The position numbers and the translations under genes were made by a program. This document shows positions 19,483 through 28,920 of a DNA stretch of 64,000 nt, one piece after another. The notes under the pieces are model-generated. The model made no database searches, was not told the DNA's origin, and saw nothing but the letters and a program-made list of their open reading frames with translations. Source of the stretch: Craterilacuibacter sinensis (lineage in GTDB: Bacteria > Pseudomonadota > Gammaproteobacteria > Burkholderiales > Chromobacteriaceae); assembly GCF_009831765.1 (NCBI RefSeq), contig NZ_WSSB01000002.1, forward strand, positions 1-64,000, read 5' to 3'. Each line of letters opens with the position of its first letter. The first letter of the stretch is position 1.

Positions 19483-20357
19483 GCTATCAGGTTGAATCCG
19501 TACTCAACGCACAAGCCCATCTGGGCGAGTGCGCCATCTGGTCCGAGCGCGAGCAGGTGTTTTACTGGGTCGACATTCTGGCTCCGGCCCTGAACCGCTT
19601 CGATCCGGCCACCGGCGAAAACCGGGTCTACCCCATGCCGGCGCATATCGGCTGTTTTGGCCTGCGTGAAAACGGCGGCTTTATCGTGGCCCTGCGTAAC
19701 GGGATCTTCCTGACCGACGCCGAAGGCAATATCGAAAAGCAGGTCGGCGACAATCCGACCGACCACAGCAAGAGCCGCTTCAACGACGGCCATGTCGACC
19801 TCTCCGGCAACTTCTGGGCTGGCACCATCTGGGAGCCGCGTGACCACAAGGGCGGCAAGCTGGTCCGCGTCAAGCCCACGGGCGAATGCGAAGTGATGGC
19901 CGGCGATGTGCTGGTCTCCAACGGTCTGGGCTTCAGCCCGGATGGCAAGTGGATGTTCCACACCGACACGCCTAACCATGTGCTGTACCGCTATCCGGTC
20001 GACGCCGACGGCAACATCGGCGAGCGCGAAGTATTGCGCGAATTCGAGCGCGGAACCGGCGGCCGTCCGGATGGCGCGGCTTTCGACAGCGAAGGCTATT
20101 ACTGGACCGCGATGTTCGATGGCGGCCGCGTGCTGCGCATCCACCCGGAAACCGGCGAGACGGTAGACGAAATCAAGCTGCCGGTACGCTGGCCGACCAT
20201 GGTGGCTTTCGGCGGCCCCGATCTCAAGACGCTTTACATCACCTCCAGCCGTGAAAACCGCAGCGCGGAAGAGCTGGCCGAATACCCGCTATCCGGCAAT
20301 GTATTTGCCGTGCGCGTGAACGTTGCCGGCCGGCCTGAGCCGCTGTACCGCGGCTGA
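19479..20357 (+). CDS. SMP-30/gluconolactonase family lactonase, probable sulfogluconolactonase
   Basis: A 292-residue six-bladed beta-propeller lactonase. Metal ligands of the SMP-30 family are visible: Glu in AHLGECAIW (about 17), Asn in KSRFNDGH, Asn in VSNGLGFSPD and Asp in GRPDGAAFD. It would hydrolyse 6-deoxy-6-sulfogluconolactone made by the SDR dehydrogenase. It overlaps the mutarotase stop by 4 bases. Without the cluster it would only be callable as a sugar lactonase. Confidence 0.85.
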   Translation: MSYQVESVLNAQAHLGECAIWSEREQVFYWVDILAPALNRFDPATGENRVYPMPAHIGCFGLRENGGFIVALRNGIFLTDAEGNIEKQVGDNPTDHSKSRFNDGHVDLSGNFWAGTIWEPRDHKGGKLVRVKPTGECEVMAGDVLVSNGLGFSPDGKWMFHTDTPNHVLYRYPVDADGNIGEREVLREFERGTGGRPDGAAFDSEGYYWTAMFDGGRVLRIHPETGETVDEIKLPVRWPTMVAFGGPDLKTLYITSSRENRSAEELAEYPLSGNVFAVRVNVAGRPEPLYRG

Positions 20358-20365
20358 TGGATTCA

Positions 20366-20386
20366 GGTGGCGCCCAAGGCGCCACC
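20366..20386 (+). repeat. Intra-operon hairpin after the lactonase gene
   Basis: GGTGGCGCC and GGCGCCACC form a perfect 9-bp stem with a 3-base loop and no T tract. It lies in the 59-base gap before the reductase gene and could stabilise or process the operon mRNA. Confidence 0.6.
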
Positions 20387-20416
20387 GCACCGAATTTAAT
20401 TTAGAGGAGCAAACAA

Positions 20417-21280
20417 ATGAAAATAGGTTTTATCGGTCTGGGACTGATGGGCGAAGCGATGAGCCTCAACCTGGTAAAAAAATCCGGCCACCCGGTATCC
20501 GTATTCGACCTTGACCCGGCCAAGGTTGCCATCCTGACCGCTGCCGGTGCGACTGCCGCCGCCTCCATCCGCGAAGTAGGCGAGACCTGCGATGTGGTGA
20601 TCTCGATGGTGCCGAAATCCGAGCATGTACAAGCGGTATACCGCGAACTGCTGCCGGTTGCCCGCGCAGGCCAGATCCTGATCGACATGTCGACCATCGA
20701 CGTGGCGGTTTCGGTCGAACTGTCCGCACTGGCTGCCAAGACCGGCGCCATCATGCTTGACGCACCGGTAGTCAAGAGCGTACCGGCAGCCAAGGAAGGC
20801 ACGCTGGGCATCTATGTAGGTGGCGACAAGGCCAGCTTCGAACAGGTCCAGCCCATCCTCGCCTGCATGGGCAACAACATCATCCATCTGGGTGACAACG
20901 GCCGCGGCCTGGTGATGAAGCTGGCACACAATGTGTTGGTTGCCGAGATCCAGAACGGTGTCAACGAAATGCTGACCGTTGCCCACGAGTTCGGCATCTC
21001 TACTGCAGACTTCGCGACGGCCGTATCCTATGGCGGCGCCAGCAACTTCTACCTGACCAGCAAACTGAATGCGCTGAAGGCCGAGGATTACACCACCGCC
21101 TTCTCGCTGGAAAACATGGGCAAGGACATCGACTGCATGGTTCGCATGGCCGAGCCTAAAGGCCTGAAGCTGCCGGGCGTACTCAACTGCCAGAGCGTCT
21201 ACAACTTCGCCATCGAAAACAGCATGGGGCGCGAAGACTTCTGCGCTTCCATCAAGGCTGTCAAGCTGCGCGCGCACTGA
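20417..21280 (+). CDS. 3-hydroxyisobutyrate dehydrogenase family reductase, probable sulfolactaldehyde reductase
   Basis: A 287-residue beta-hydroxyacid dehydrogenase. The Rossmann motif GFIGLGLMGEAM opens the protein, DAPVVKSVPAAKEGTL replaces the common DAPVSGG loop, and the catalytic lysine is in GLVMKLAHN (about 175). In E. coli the same family supplies YihU, which reduces sulfolactaldehyde to DHPS. Placement between lactonase and sulfoquinovosidase genes supports the same role here. The altered substrate loop argues against plain hydroxyisobutyrate oxidation. It has a strong GAGGAG site. Confidence 0.75.
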   Translation: MKIGFIGLGLMGEAMSLNLVKKSGHPVSVFDLDPAKVAILTAAGATAAASIREVGETCDVVISMVPKSEHVQAVYRELLPVARAGQILIDMSTIDVAVSVELSALAAKTGAIMLDAPVVKSVPAAKEGTLGIYVGGDKASFEQVQPILACMGNNIIHLGDNGRGLVMKLAHNVLVAEIQNGVNEMLTVAHEFGISTADFATAVSYGGASNFYLTSKLNALKAEDYTTAFSLENMGKDIDCMVRMAEPKGLKLPGVLNCQSVYNFAIENSMGREDFCASIKAVKLRAH

Positions 21281-21286
21281 TGTTTG

Positions 21287-21316
21287 CCGGGCTGCGTCCG
21301 CCGCAGCCCGGTTTTT
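21287..21316 (+). terminator. Intra-operon terminator between reductase and sulfoquinovosidase genes
   Basis: CCGGGCTGCG (21287-21296) and CGCAGCCCGG (21302-21311) form a perfect 10-bp GC-rich stem followed directly by TTTTT. It ends 15 bases before the sulfoquinovosidase start and no promoter or operator intervenes, so downstream transcription must rely on read-through. Confidence 0.85.
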
Positions 21317-21331
21317 CCGAAAGGTTATGGC

Positions 21332-23347
21332 ATGCAACTCATCGCCTTCGACGGCGGCTTCGAAATCCGCCACGACACACAGCAACTGTTTCTCCACAAG
21401 GCCGGCTCTCCGGCCTTCTTCGTTGGCTGCGGCATCGAGAAAATCGAGATGTACCGTGGCAATTTCGACATCGAAGACTACCTCGAGTCGCGTATCGCCC
21501 TGACTCATGCCCGGATCGAGGGCAACCGGATCGCCCTGTCCACGGCTCCAGACCAGACGGCACTACTCACGGCTACGCTCAAGATCGACGGCGACGATTT
21601 CAAATTCACGTTCGAGACGCACGACCCCCGGCTCAACCGTTTCTGGCTGCGCCTGCCGGCACAGAAGCAGGAACATGTCTGGGGCTGTGGCGAGCAGATG
21701 TCCTACTTCGACCTGCGCGGCCGCCACTTCCCGCTGTGGACCTCCGAGCCTGGCGTCGGTCGCGACAAATCGACCGAAATCACCTTCAAATCCGATGTGA
21801 CGGGCAAGGCCGGCGGGGACTACTACCACACCAACTACCCGCAACCGACCTTCATCTCCTCGCGCAGGTACGCGGCCCATATCGAAACCACCGCCTATGC
21901 CGACTTCGATTTCCGCCACGAACATTTCCACGAACTGCAGGTGTGGGCGGTTCCGGACGCGCTGGAAATCCGCAGCGGCAAGACTTTCCTCGACCTGGTC
22001 AGCAAACTGTCCGAGCGCTTCGGGCGCCAGCCTAAGCTACCCGAGTGGGTCTACAAGGGTGCCATCCTCGGCCTGAAGGGCGGCGAAACCAATACCTTCA
22101 CCCGCCTCGACAATGCTCTCAACCATGGCATCAAGGTGTCTGCCGTGTGGAGCGAGGACTGGTGCGGACTGCGCCAGACCAGCTTCGGCTCACGCCTGTT
22201 CTGGGACTGGAGCTGGCAGGACCATCAGGCGCGCTACCCCAACCTGCCGCAGAAGATCCGTGAACTGGAAGCGCGCGGCATTGCCTTTATGGCCTATGCC
22301 ACCCCCCATCTGTGCAGTGACGGCGCTCTCTTCCCCATCGCCGAAGAGAAGGGCTACCTGGCGCTGGATGATAGTGGCAAGACCGCGCTGGTCGATTTCG
22401 GCGAGTTTCACTGCGGCATCATCGACCTGACCCTGCCGGAAGCCGCCCAATGGTATGGCGACACGGTGATCCGCAAAAACATGCTGGAGATGGGCATCAA
22501 GGGATGGATGGCCGATTTTGGCGAGTACCTGCCTACGGACAATGTGCGCCTCGCCAACGGTGTGGATGCCAAGCTGATGCACAATGCCTGGCCTGTGCTG
22601 TGGGCCAAGTGCAATGCCGACGCAGTCGAGGCCGCCGGCCAGACCGGCGAGGCTCTGTACTTCATGCGTGCCGGCTACACCGGCACACAGCGCTACTGTC
22701 CGCTATTGTGGGCAGGTGACCAGAGTGTGGACTGGAGCCGCCACGATGGCCTCGTCACCGTAATCTCCGGCGCACTGTCTTCGGGCATGCTGGGCAATGC
22801 CTACCACCACAGCGATATCGGCGGCTATACCTCGCTCTTCGGCAACCGCCGCAGTAAGGAACTGTTCGAACGCTGGGCGGAAATGGCCGCCTTCACCCCG
22901 GTGATGCGTACCCATGAAAGCAACCGCCCCGGAGAGAACTTCCAGTTCGACCACGATGCGGCCACCCTCGCCCATTTCGCCCGCATGACCCGCATCTACT
23001 GCCATCTGGCGCCCTACCTGAAACAGTTGTCCGCCGAAGCTGCGGACAAGGGCTATCCGGTCCAGCGCGCAATGCTGTTGCATTTCGAGCATGACCCGGA
23101 AACCTACGCCAACCAGGAGCAGTACATGTACGGCCCGGATCTGCTGGTCGCACCGGTGCACAAACCGGGCGTCGCCGAGTGGACCAGCTATCTGCCGGCA
23201 GGAGAAGACTGGGTGCACGTCTGGAGCGGGCGCAAGATCACCGGCGGCCAGCGCATCACCCTCCCCGCGCCGATCGGCCAGCCGCCAGTCTTTTACCGGG
23301 CACACAGCCGCTGGGCCGAACTGTTTTCAGAACTGGCTGCACTTTAA
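21332..23347 (+). CDS. yihQ: GH31 sulfoquinovosidase
   Basis: A 671-residue glycoside hydrolase family 31 enzyme with no signal peptide, so cytoplasmic. The nucleophile is Asp395 in GWMADFGEYLP and the acid/base is Asp463 in WAGDQSVDWS. The sulfonate-recognition residues known from E. coli YihQ are all present: Arg288 and Trp291 in FGSRLFWDW, and Tyr499 in HHSDIGGYTSLF. These separate it from alpha-glucosidases and xylosidases of the family. It would release sulfoquinovose from SQ-glycerol. The ATG at 21332 follows GAAAGG; an in-frame upstream start at 21284 would lie in the terminator hairpin. Confidence 0.93.
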   Translation: MQLIAFDGGFEIRHDTQQLFLHKAGSPAFFVGCGIEKIEMYRGNFDIEDYLESRIALTHARIEGNRIALSTAPDQTALLTATLKIDGDDFKFTFETHDPRLNRFWLRLPAQKQEHVWGCGEQMSYFDLRGRHFPLWTSEPGVGRDKSTEITFKSDVTGKAGGDYYHTNYPQPTFISSRRYAAHIETTAYADFDFRHEHFHELQVWAVPDALEIRSGKTFLDLVSKLSERFGRQPKLPEWVYKGAILGLKGGETNTFTRLDNALNHGIKVSAVWSEDWCGLRQTSFGSRLFWDWSWQDHQARYPNLPQKIRELEARGIAFMAYATPHLCSDGALFPIAEEKGYLALDDSGKTALVDFGEFHCGIIDLTLPEAAQWYGDTVIRKNMLEMGIKGWMADFGEYLPTDNVRLANGVDAKLMHNAWPVLWAKCNADAVEAAGQTGEALYFMRAGYTGTQRYCPLLWAGDQSVDWSRHDGLVTVISGALSSGMLGNAYHHSDIGGYTSLFGNRRSKELFERWAEMAAFTPVMRTHESNRPGENFQFDHDAATLAHFARMTRIYCHLAPYLKQLSAEAADKGYPVQRAMLLHFEHDPETYANQEQYMYGPDLLVAPVHKPGVAEWTSYLPAGEDWVHVWSGRKITGGQRITLPAPIGQPPVFYRAHSRWAELFSELAAL

Positions 23348-23371
23348 GGGTGGCAACCGGCACCAGCATCA

Positions 23372-23394
23372 AGCGCCCCATGCGGGCGCTTTTT
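23372..23394 (+). terminator. Terminator after the sulfoquinovosidase gene
   Basis: AGCGCCC and GGGCGCT form a 7-bp stem with a 5-base loop, followed by TTTT. It closes the six-gene catabolic operon. Confidence 0.75.
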
Positions 23395-23439
23395 CATTCG
23401 TGAAGCGGCTTGCCAGACACCACACATGCACCGGCCTGA

Positions 23440-24369
<930 letters not shown>

Positions 24370-24387
24370 GACACGCCCTCCATAAGC

Positions 24388-24424
24388 AACGGCCGGCCCT
24401 CGCTGAGGATGCCGGCCGTTTTTA
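24388..24424 (+). terminator. Terminator after the SDR gene
   Basis: AACGGCCGGC (24388-24397) and GCCGGCCGTT (24411-24420) form a perfect 10-bp stem with TTTTT at its end. Confidence 0.85.
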
Positions 24425-24449
24425 TATGGACAGATGGGCGGGCAATGCA

Positions 24450-24463
24450 TCATTGCGCTAAGA
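24450..24463. promoter_or_regulatory. SQ-regulon operator before the LacI gene
   Basis: TCATTGCGCTAAGA matches the site TCATTGCGCTACGA before the symporter gene except for one base. It lies 80 bases upstream of the regulator start, suggesting autoregulation. Confidence 0.55.
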
Positions 24464-24541
24464 TATGCGCAAAATAGCACGTACCACGTACGACATTACT
24501 CCAATAAAAACCGCATCTCAAAGCACTCCGGGCCGCCCCGA

Positions 24542-25618
24542 ATGGAATCAAAAATGATGGAGCCAAACAGCAAACCCAAATCCCGAGCACGCCGCAACAC
24601 CCAGCGCGCCACCATGCTTGATGTCGCCCACCTGGCGGACGTCTCCCCCAGCACGGTTTCCCTCTACCTGCGCCGCCCCGAGGCCGTTTCCGAAAAACTG
24701 CGCGACAAGGTCAAGCAGGCTATCGACACACTGCACTATGTCCCGAACCGCATTGCCGGCAGCCTGGCTGCAGCCAGAAGCCGTACCATTGCTGTTGTCA
24801 TCCCCTCCATCGCCAACAGCTTCTTCGCGCGCACGGTCGAGGCGATGCAGTCGATCAGCGAAAAGGCGGGCTACAACCTGCTGCTGGCCAATTCAGAATA
24901 TGACCTCAAGCGGGAAGAGGAACTGGTACGCACCTTTCTGGAATGGTCGCCTGCCGGCGTCGTCCTCACAGGATGTGACCATACGGAAAATACACAGGGC
25001 ATGCTGGCGTCGGCAGGCATTCCTGTCGGGCAGATGTGGGATCTGGGCTCTCCCAGCCTGGGCTTGCAAGTCGGCTTTGACAACGCGGCAGTCGGCCGCA
25101 CCGCCCTTCAGCACCTACACCAGGGCGGCTGCCAGCGCGTGATCTATCTGGGCGTCCGGCTCGATGTCGACCATCGTGCGCGCTACCGCGCTGAAGGCTA
25201 TGCCGCAGCAGCCTCGGCAAGCGGCCGCCATGCGCCGTGCATCATCGACCTGCCCAACAACGAACATATCGTCCAGGAGGCCGGCAAGGCCATAGCCGCA
25301 GCCATGGCCAGCGATCCGCTGATCGACGGCGTGATCTGTTCCAACGATTCGCTGGCACTGGGCGTTTTGCTCGAAGCACAACGCCGCGGCATCCGGGTGC
25401 CGGAGCGCCTGTCGGTTGTCGGCTTTGGCGACCTCGATTTCGCAGAGTGCACTATCCCGCCCCTGACCACCATCCGCCCGCATCGCCAGCAGATTGGCCG
25501 CAGACTGATGGAGATCCTGATCGAGCGCTGCGAATCGCAAGATAGTCACGAGTGGCCGGAACAAGCCATCGACGTCGGTTTCGAACTTATCCCGCGCAAT
25601 ACCACCCGTATCATCTGA
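24542..25618 (+). CDS. LacI-family transcriptional regulator of the SQ island
   Basis: A 358-residue LacI/GalR repressor. The HTH is TMLDVAHLADVSPSTVSLYL (about 22-41) and the hinge is NRIAGSLAAARS. A periplasmic-binding-protein-like effector domain follows, with SIANSFFARTVEAM and VICSNDSLALGVL. It most likely binds the TAGCGCTA-type operators scattered through the island and responds to sulfoquinovose or a downstream sulfonate. The start is uncertain: ATG at 24542, with alternatives at 24554 and 24557 and no strong ribosome site for any. Confidence 0.85.
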   Translation: MESKMMEPNSKPKSRARRNTQRATMLDVAHLADVSPSTVSLYLRRPEAVSEKLRDKVKQAIDTLHYVPNRIAGSLAAARSRTIAVVIPSIANSFFARTVEAMQSISEKAGYNLLLANSEYDLKREEELVRTFLEWSPAGVVLTGCDHTENTQGMLASAGIPVGQMWDLGSPSLGLQVGFDNAAVGRTALQHLHQGGCQRVIYLGVRLDVDHRARYRAEGYAAAASASGRHAPCIIDLPNNEHIVQEAGKAIAAAMASDPLIDGVICSNDSLALGVLLEAQRRGIRVPERLSVVGFGDLDFAECTIPPLTTIRPHRQQIGRRLMEILIERCESQDSHEWPEQAIDVGFELIPRNTTRII

Positions 25619-25627
25619 AGCAGGTCA

Positions 25628-25655
25628 GATCCCCCTCTATCATCTTTGGGGGATC
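25628..25655 (+). terminator. Weak terminator after the LacI gene
   Basis: GATCCCCC and GGGGGATC form an 8-bp stem with a 12-base loop. Only ATCTT follows, so termination may be inefficient. Confidence 0.5.
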
Positions 25656-25684
25656 ATCTTATCCACAGCCCATGTTAACAGCTA

Positions 25685-25696
25685 CATAGCGCTGTG
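25685..25696. promoter_or_regulatory. Distal SQ-regulon operator half-consensus site
   Basis: CATAGCGCTGTG has the AGCGCT core but weaker arms. It is 132 bases upstream of the main pair before the exporter gene and could act as an auxiliary operator. Confidence 0.35.
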
Positions 25697-25815
25697 ACAC
25701 AAAACGCCACCAAGCTGCAATACCCCTGCGCCTCCTGCAGACATAAAGTTTGATATTCAGCAAATTTTGGTTATTTTCCACACATTTTTCTCATTATTCA
25801 ATTGATAGCACTCTT

Positions 25816-25830
25816 TCGCAGCGCTATTAT
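25816..25830. promoter_or_regulatory. SQ-regulon operator, first site before the TauE exporter
   Basis: TCGCAGCGCTATTAT combines the TCG-type left arm and ATTAT-type right arm. Its centre is 24 bases from the next site. Confidence 0.65.
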
Positions 25831-25839
25831 GAATAAATA

Positions 25840-25853
25840 TCGAAGCGCTGCGA
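25840..25853. promoter_or_regulatory. SQ-regulon operator, second site before the TauE exporter
   Basis: TCGAAGCGCTGCGA is a near-perfect dyad. It lies about 75 bases before the ATG at 25929. Confidence 0.65.
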
Positions 25854-25928
25854 TTTAAGGGGTTCACCAGCCAAAGTCCTTTATCTCGATAAGTGCGACT
25901 TTTTCAACTCAAAACAGCGAGATCCATT

Positions 25929-26702
25929 ATGGAAATGCTCACCGTGTTCCTGCCGGATGGCAGCCTGCTGGCCACCAGCGCCGTCCTCACCGCCGCAGCA
26001 CTGATGTTCATGTACACCTTTGTCGGCATTTGCGCCGGCTTCGGCGGGGCGCTCACTACCATGCCACTGGTCACCATGCTGCTGCCGGTGCAGATGGCCA
26101 CCCCGATCAGCGTAATCGTCGGCACTTCAACCGCCCTTTACGCAACCATCCTCGACCGCAAGCAGGTAAACTGGAAATCGGCAGCGGTTCTGATCGGTTT
26201 CTCTTTTGCCGGTATCCCGGTCGGCCTGTACATCCTGAAAAATGCGCCCGACTATATGATGAAGGGCGGCTTGGGCGTATTCCTGATCATTTATGCGCTG
26301 TACTGCATCTTCGCCCCCAAGATGCCCAAGTATGACAAGGAATGGATTGCGGGCCCATTCGGCCTGCTCGCCGGTGGCTTGGGTGCAGCATTCTCGACCA
26401 ACGGCCCGCCAGTTGTGCTGTACGGCACGCTGCGCGACCTGGCTCCAAGCGCCTTCCGCGGCACGCTCAATGCCTTCTTTACCGCAAACAACATCGCCAT
26501 TGTCGGCGGCCTGTTCGGCAGCGGCTTGCTGACCATTAACGTGTTAAAAATGCTTGTGCTATCCATCCCGTTCATGATCGCTGGTTCTCTGATCGGTAAT
26601 ATGGTGCATAAGCGTATCCCGGCAGAAAAATTCAAGAAGCTCGTATTCGCACTGCTGCTTGCCTCTGGCATCATGCTAGTCAAGGGTGCTTTGGGCCTGT
26701 AA
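25929..26702 (+). CDS. TauE/SafE family exporter, probable DHPS/sulfonate exporter
   Basis: A 257-residue membrane protein with about eight helices and both TauE/SafE repeat signatures: YTFVGICAGFGGALTTMPLV (about 22-41) and LLAGGLGAAFSTNGPPVVLYG (about 141-161, shown in one piece of 20 plus G). Sulfo-ED and sulfo-EMP clusters use such a protein to export the C3-sulfonate end product. It has its own pair of operators. I prefer this copy over the one at 14139 as the pathway exporter. Confidence 0.8.
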   Translation: MEMLTVFLPDGSLLATSAVLTAAALMFMYTFVGICAGFGGALTTMPLVTMLLPVQMATPISVIVGTSTALYATILDRKQVNWKSAAVLIGFSFAGIPVGLYILKNAPDYMMKGGLGVFLIIYALYCIFAPKMPKYDKEWIAGPFGLLAGGLGAAFSTNGPPVVLYGTLRDLAPSAFRGTLNAFFTANNIAIVGGLFGSGLLTINVLKMLVLSIPFMIAGSLIGNMVHKRIPAEKFKKLVFALLLASGIMLVKGALGL

Positions 26703-26715
26703 CCCTTCCCCGTTT

Positions 26716-26749
26716 TCAGCTGCCATCCATCCGGATGGCAGCTGATTTT
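26716..26749 (+). terminator. Terminator after the TauE exporter gene
   Basis: TCAGCTGCCATCC (26716-26728) and GGATGGCAGCTGA (26733-26745) form a perfect 13-bp stem followed by TTTTCC. Confidence 0.85.
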
Positions 26750-26860
26750 CCAAATGGAAAATAGGGCATTGACCCCTCTCCCGCCTTCTTTTATCCCCTC
26801 TCCGCCAATGATCGCGGTGCCTGCCACATCAGCATTTCGCTCAATAAATACCAATCAATA

Positions 26861-26878
26861 TAAAAGCGCTATTATTTA
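26861..26878. promoter_or_regulatory. SQ-regulon operator, distal site before the symporter gene
   Basis: TAAAAGCGCTATTATTTA has the AGCGCTATTATT right half identical to the porin operator. It is 245 bases upstream of the second site (27106-27119, TCATTGCGCTACGA), which directly precedes the start codon. Confidence 0.6.
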
Positions 26879-26879
26879 A

Positions 26880-27105
26880 GCTATTAATAATAATAAATTA
26901 AAATTTCCCGCCAAAAACATCCGCTTAATATAAAAACACAATTCGAATAAAAACCAAAAAAACAATATGTTACAAGACAAAACACAGAAAATCTCGACAC
27001 AAACCACAGACGTGCGGCACTCGAAGTAACACCACAAATTGACCTGAAGCAAAAAAATGATACTTTTTGCTCACATTCAATCGACAACCAATCCCGACAC
27101 AAATA
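26880..27105. other. AT-rich leader of the symporter gene
   Basis: A stretch very rich in A and C on the plus strand, with no gene. With operators at both ends it is arranged for DNA looping by the repressor. Confidence 0.4.
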
Positions 27106-27119
27106 TCATTGCGCTACGA
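27106..27119. promoter_or_regulatory. SQ-regulon operator, proximal site before the symporter gene
   Basis: TCATTGCGCTACGA lies 20 bases before the symporter ATG at 27139, where a bound repressor would block transcription. Confidence 0.6.
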
Positions 27120-27138
27120 TAAAGAAACGGAACCTGGA

Positions 27139-28902
27139 ATGACCGAATCATTGTTTGCACTGGCAACATTCCTGCTTTTCACTCTGGGCGTGGCGTGGTT
27201 TTCTTCTCGCTTGACGAGCCAAGCCAAAGACACGGGAGCCGCCGGCTATTTCATGGCAGGTCGCGGCCTGACCGGCTGGTTTATCTGCGGTTCGATGCTG
27301 CTGACCAATCTTTCGGCAGAACAGCTTGTCGGCCTTAACGGCCAATCCTACGCCGACAACCTCAGCTCCATGGCCTGGGAGAGCACGGCGGCACTCGCCA
27401 CCATCATGCTGGCCATGTTCTTCCTGCCCCGTTACCTCAAGGGCGGCTTCACAACCCTTCCGGAATATCTGGAATCGCGCTACGACACCACAACACGCCG
27501 GCTGGTAAGCGGCATGTTCATCCTCGGCTATACACTGGTTGCGAACCCGGTCGCCCTGTATCTGGGGGCCCTCTCGCTGGATGAAGTTTTCAATATCCAC
27601 AGCGCCATCGGCGTCGGACATGAAACAATGATCTGGATTCTGGTCTGGATCATGGGCGGCGTGGGCGCAGCCTATGCCGTATTCGGCGGCCTGCGTGCCG
27701 TCGCCATTTCGGATAGCATCAATGGCGTCGTATTATTGCTGGCCAGCCTTACGGTTCCTATCCTCGGACTGATCGCTCTGGGCGACGGCTCGATGGCAGA
27801 AGGACTCAACACTCTGGTCGCCAGCCAGCCGGAAAAACTCAATGCTATCGGCGATGAAACCAGCCGCGTGCCCTTCGGCACCCTGTTTACCGGCATGATT
27901 TTCGCCAACCTGTTTTACTGGTGCACCAACCAGTCGACCATCCAGCGCACACTGGCTGCGAAAAACCTGGCCGAAGGACAGAAAGGCGTTCTGTTTACCG
28001 GTTTCGTCAAAATTCTGGTTCCGCTGGTCATGCTGGTACCCGGCGTGATTGCCTTCCATCTATTCGGAAACTCCCTTTCCAGACCCGATCTCGCCTATCC
28101 GGCACTGATCAAGCTGGTTATGCCGTGGTGGCTGCTCGGCTTCTTCATTGCCGCCTTTTTCGGCACTGTCATCAGCCATTTCAACTCCATCGTCAACAGT
28201 ACCGCGACTTTGTTTGCAATGGACTGGCACCGCGCTTTCCGCCCGCAGGCGAGCGATGCGGAGCTGGTACGCGTCGGCAAGATTGCCGGCACGGCCTTCG
28301 CGCTGGTTTCGATGATTATCGCGCCGCTGATGCTGTATGCGCCGGATGGCATCTACATGATGATCCGCCGGGTCACCGGCTTCTATAACATCCCGATTAT
28401 CGCTATCGTGCTGGCCGGCTTCTTCCTGCCGCGTGTTCCCGGATGGAGCGCCCGCCTGGTGCTGATACTGCATGTCCTGCTGTACGGCATTCTGGTTGTC
28501 GGCTTTGATATCGACAAGCGTCTGGGAATCAACTTCGTCCACATCATGGGCATGATGTTTGCCCTGCATGCATTCATTCTCGCTGGCTGTGGCTGGCTCT
28601 GGCCGCGCCATGGCCGGGCAGGAACCATCGATTTCCGTCTGGCCGATGGCGAACAACTGCCCGCACACCTGCGCCCATGGCGCTATGCCAAGCTGACCAG
28701 CGTGCTACTCGTCTGCCTGCTGATCTCGATGTACCTGACGTTCTCGCCACTGGGCTTTGCCACTGTCGGCGGCCCCGGCCTGCCATACGGTATGTTGATG
28801 GGTACGCTCTGGCTGCTGTTCCTGGCATACGCCGTACGGCATCTGCGCCGTCTTGACCGCAGCCCGGCACCAATGCAGGCACCGGCAATAGAAACGGCCT
28901 GA
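27139..28902 (+). CDS. SLC5-type sodium:solute symporter, candidate sulfoquinovose importer
   Basis: A 587-residue transporter with about 14 hydrophobic helices of the sodium:solute symporter family. Landmarks are GYFMAGRGLTGWFICGSMLLTN (first 20 shown in the protein at about 34-55), the NLSAEQLVG segment and the GMIFANLFYWCTNQ region. It resembles SglT/YidK-type sugar symporters. It carries operators identical in type to those of the catabolic genes, so I infer import of sulfoquinovose or SQ-glycerol. E. coli uses an unrelated carrier (YihO) for this step. The ATG at 27139 fits family length; the frame is open to 27067. Confidence 0.8.
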   Translation: MTESLFALATFLLFTLGVAWFSSRLTSQAKDTGAAGYFMAGRGLTGWFICGSMLLTNLSAEQLVGLNGQSYADNLSSMAWESTAALATIMLAMFFLPRYLKGGFTTLPEYLESRYDTTTRRLVSGMFILGYTLVANPVALYLGALSLDEVFNIHSAIGVGHETMIWILVWIMGGVGAAYAVFGGLRAVAISDSINGVVLLLASLTVPILGLIALGDGSMAEGLNTLVASQPEKLNAIGDETSRVPFGTLFTGMIFANLFYWCTNQSTIQRTLAAKNLAEGQKGVLFTGFVKILVPLVMLVPGVIAFHLFGNSLSRPDLAYPALIKLVMPWWLLGFFIAAFFGTVISHFNSIVNSTATLFAMDWHRAFRPQASDAELVRVGKIAGTAFALVSMIIAPLMLYAPDGIYMMIRRVTGFYNIPIIAIVLAGFFLPRVPGWSARLVLILHVLLYGILVVGFDIDKRLGINFVHIMGMMFALHAFILAGCGWLWPRHGRAGTIDFRLADGEQLPAHLRPWRYAKLTSVLLVCLLISMYLTFSPLGFATVGGPGLPYGMLMGTLWLLFLAYAVRHLRRLDRSPAPMQAPAIETA

Positions 28903-28920
28903 TCGTTCCGCACCATTCAA

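Noticed and set aside
21332-23347. Reading the GH31 enzyme as an alpha-glucosidase or YicI-type alpha-xylosidase, and the island as a plant-sugar or aldonate pathway.
   Set aside because: The Arg-x-x-Trp and Tyr sulfonate-binding residues are all present, and TauE and KdgM/OmpL-type genes share its operators. This combination fits sulfoquinovose far better.
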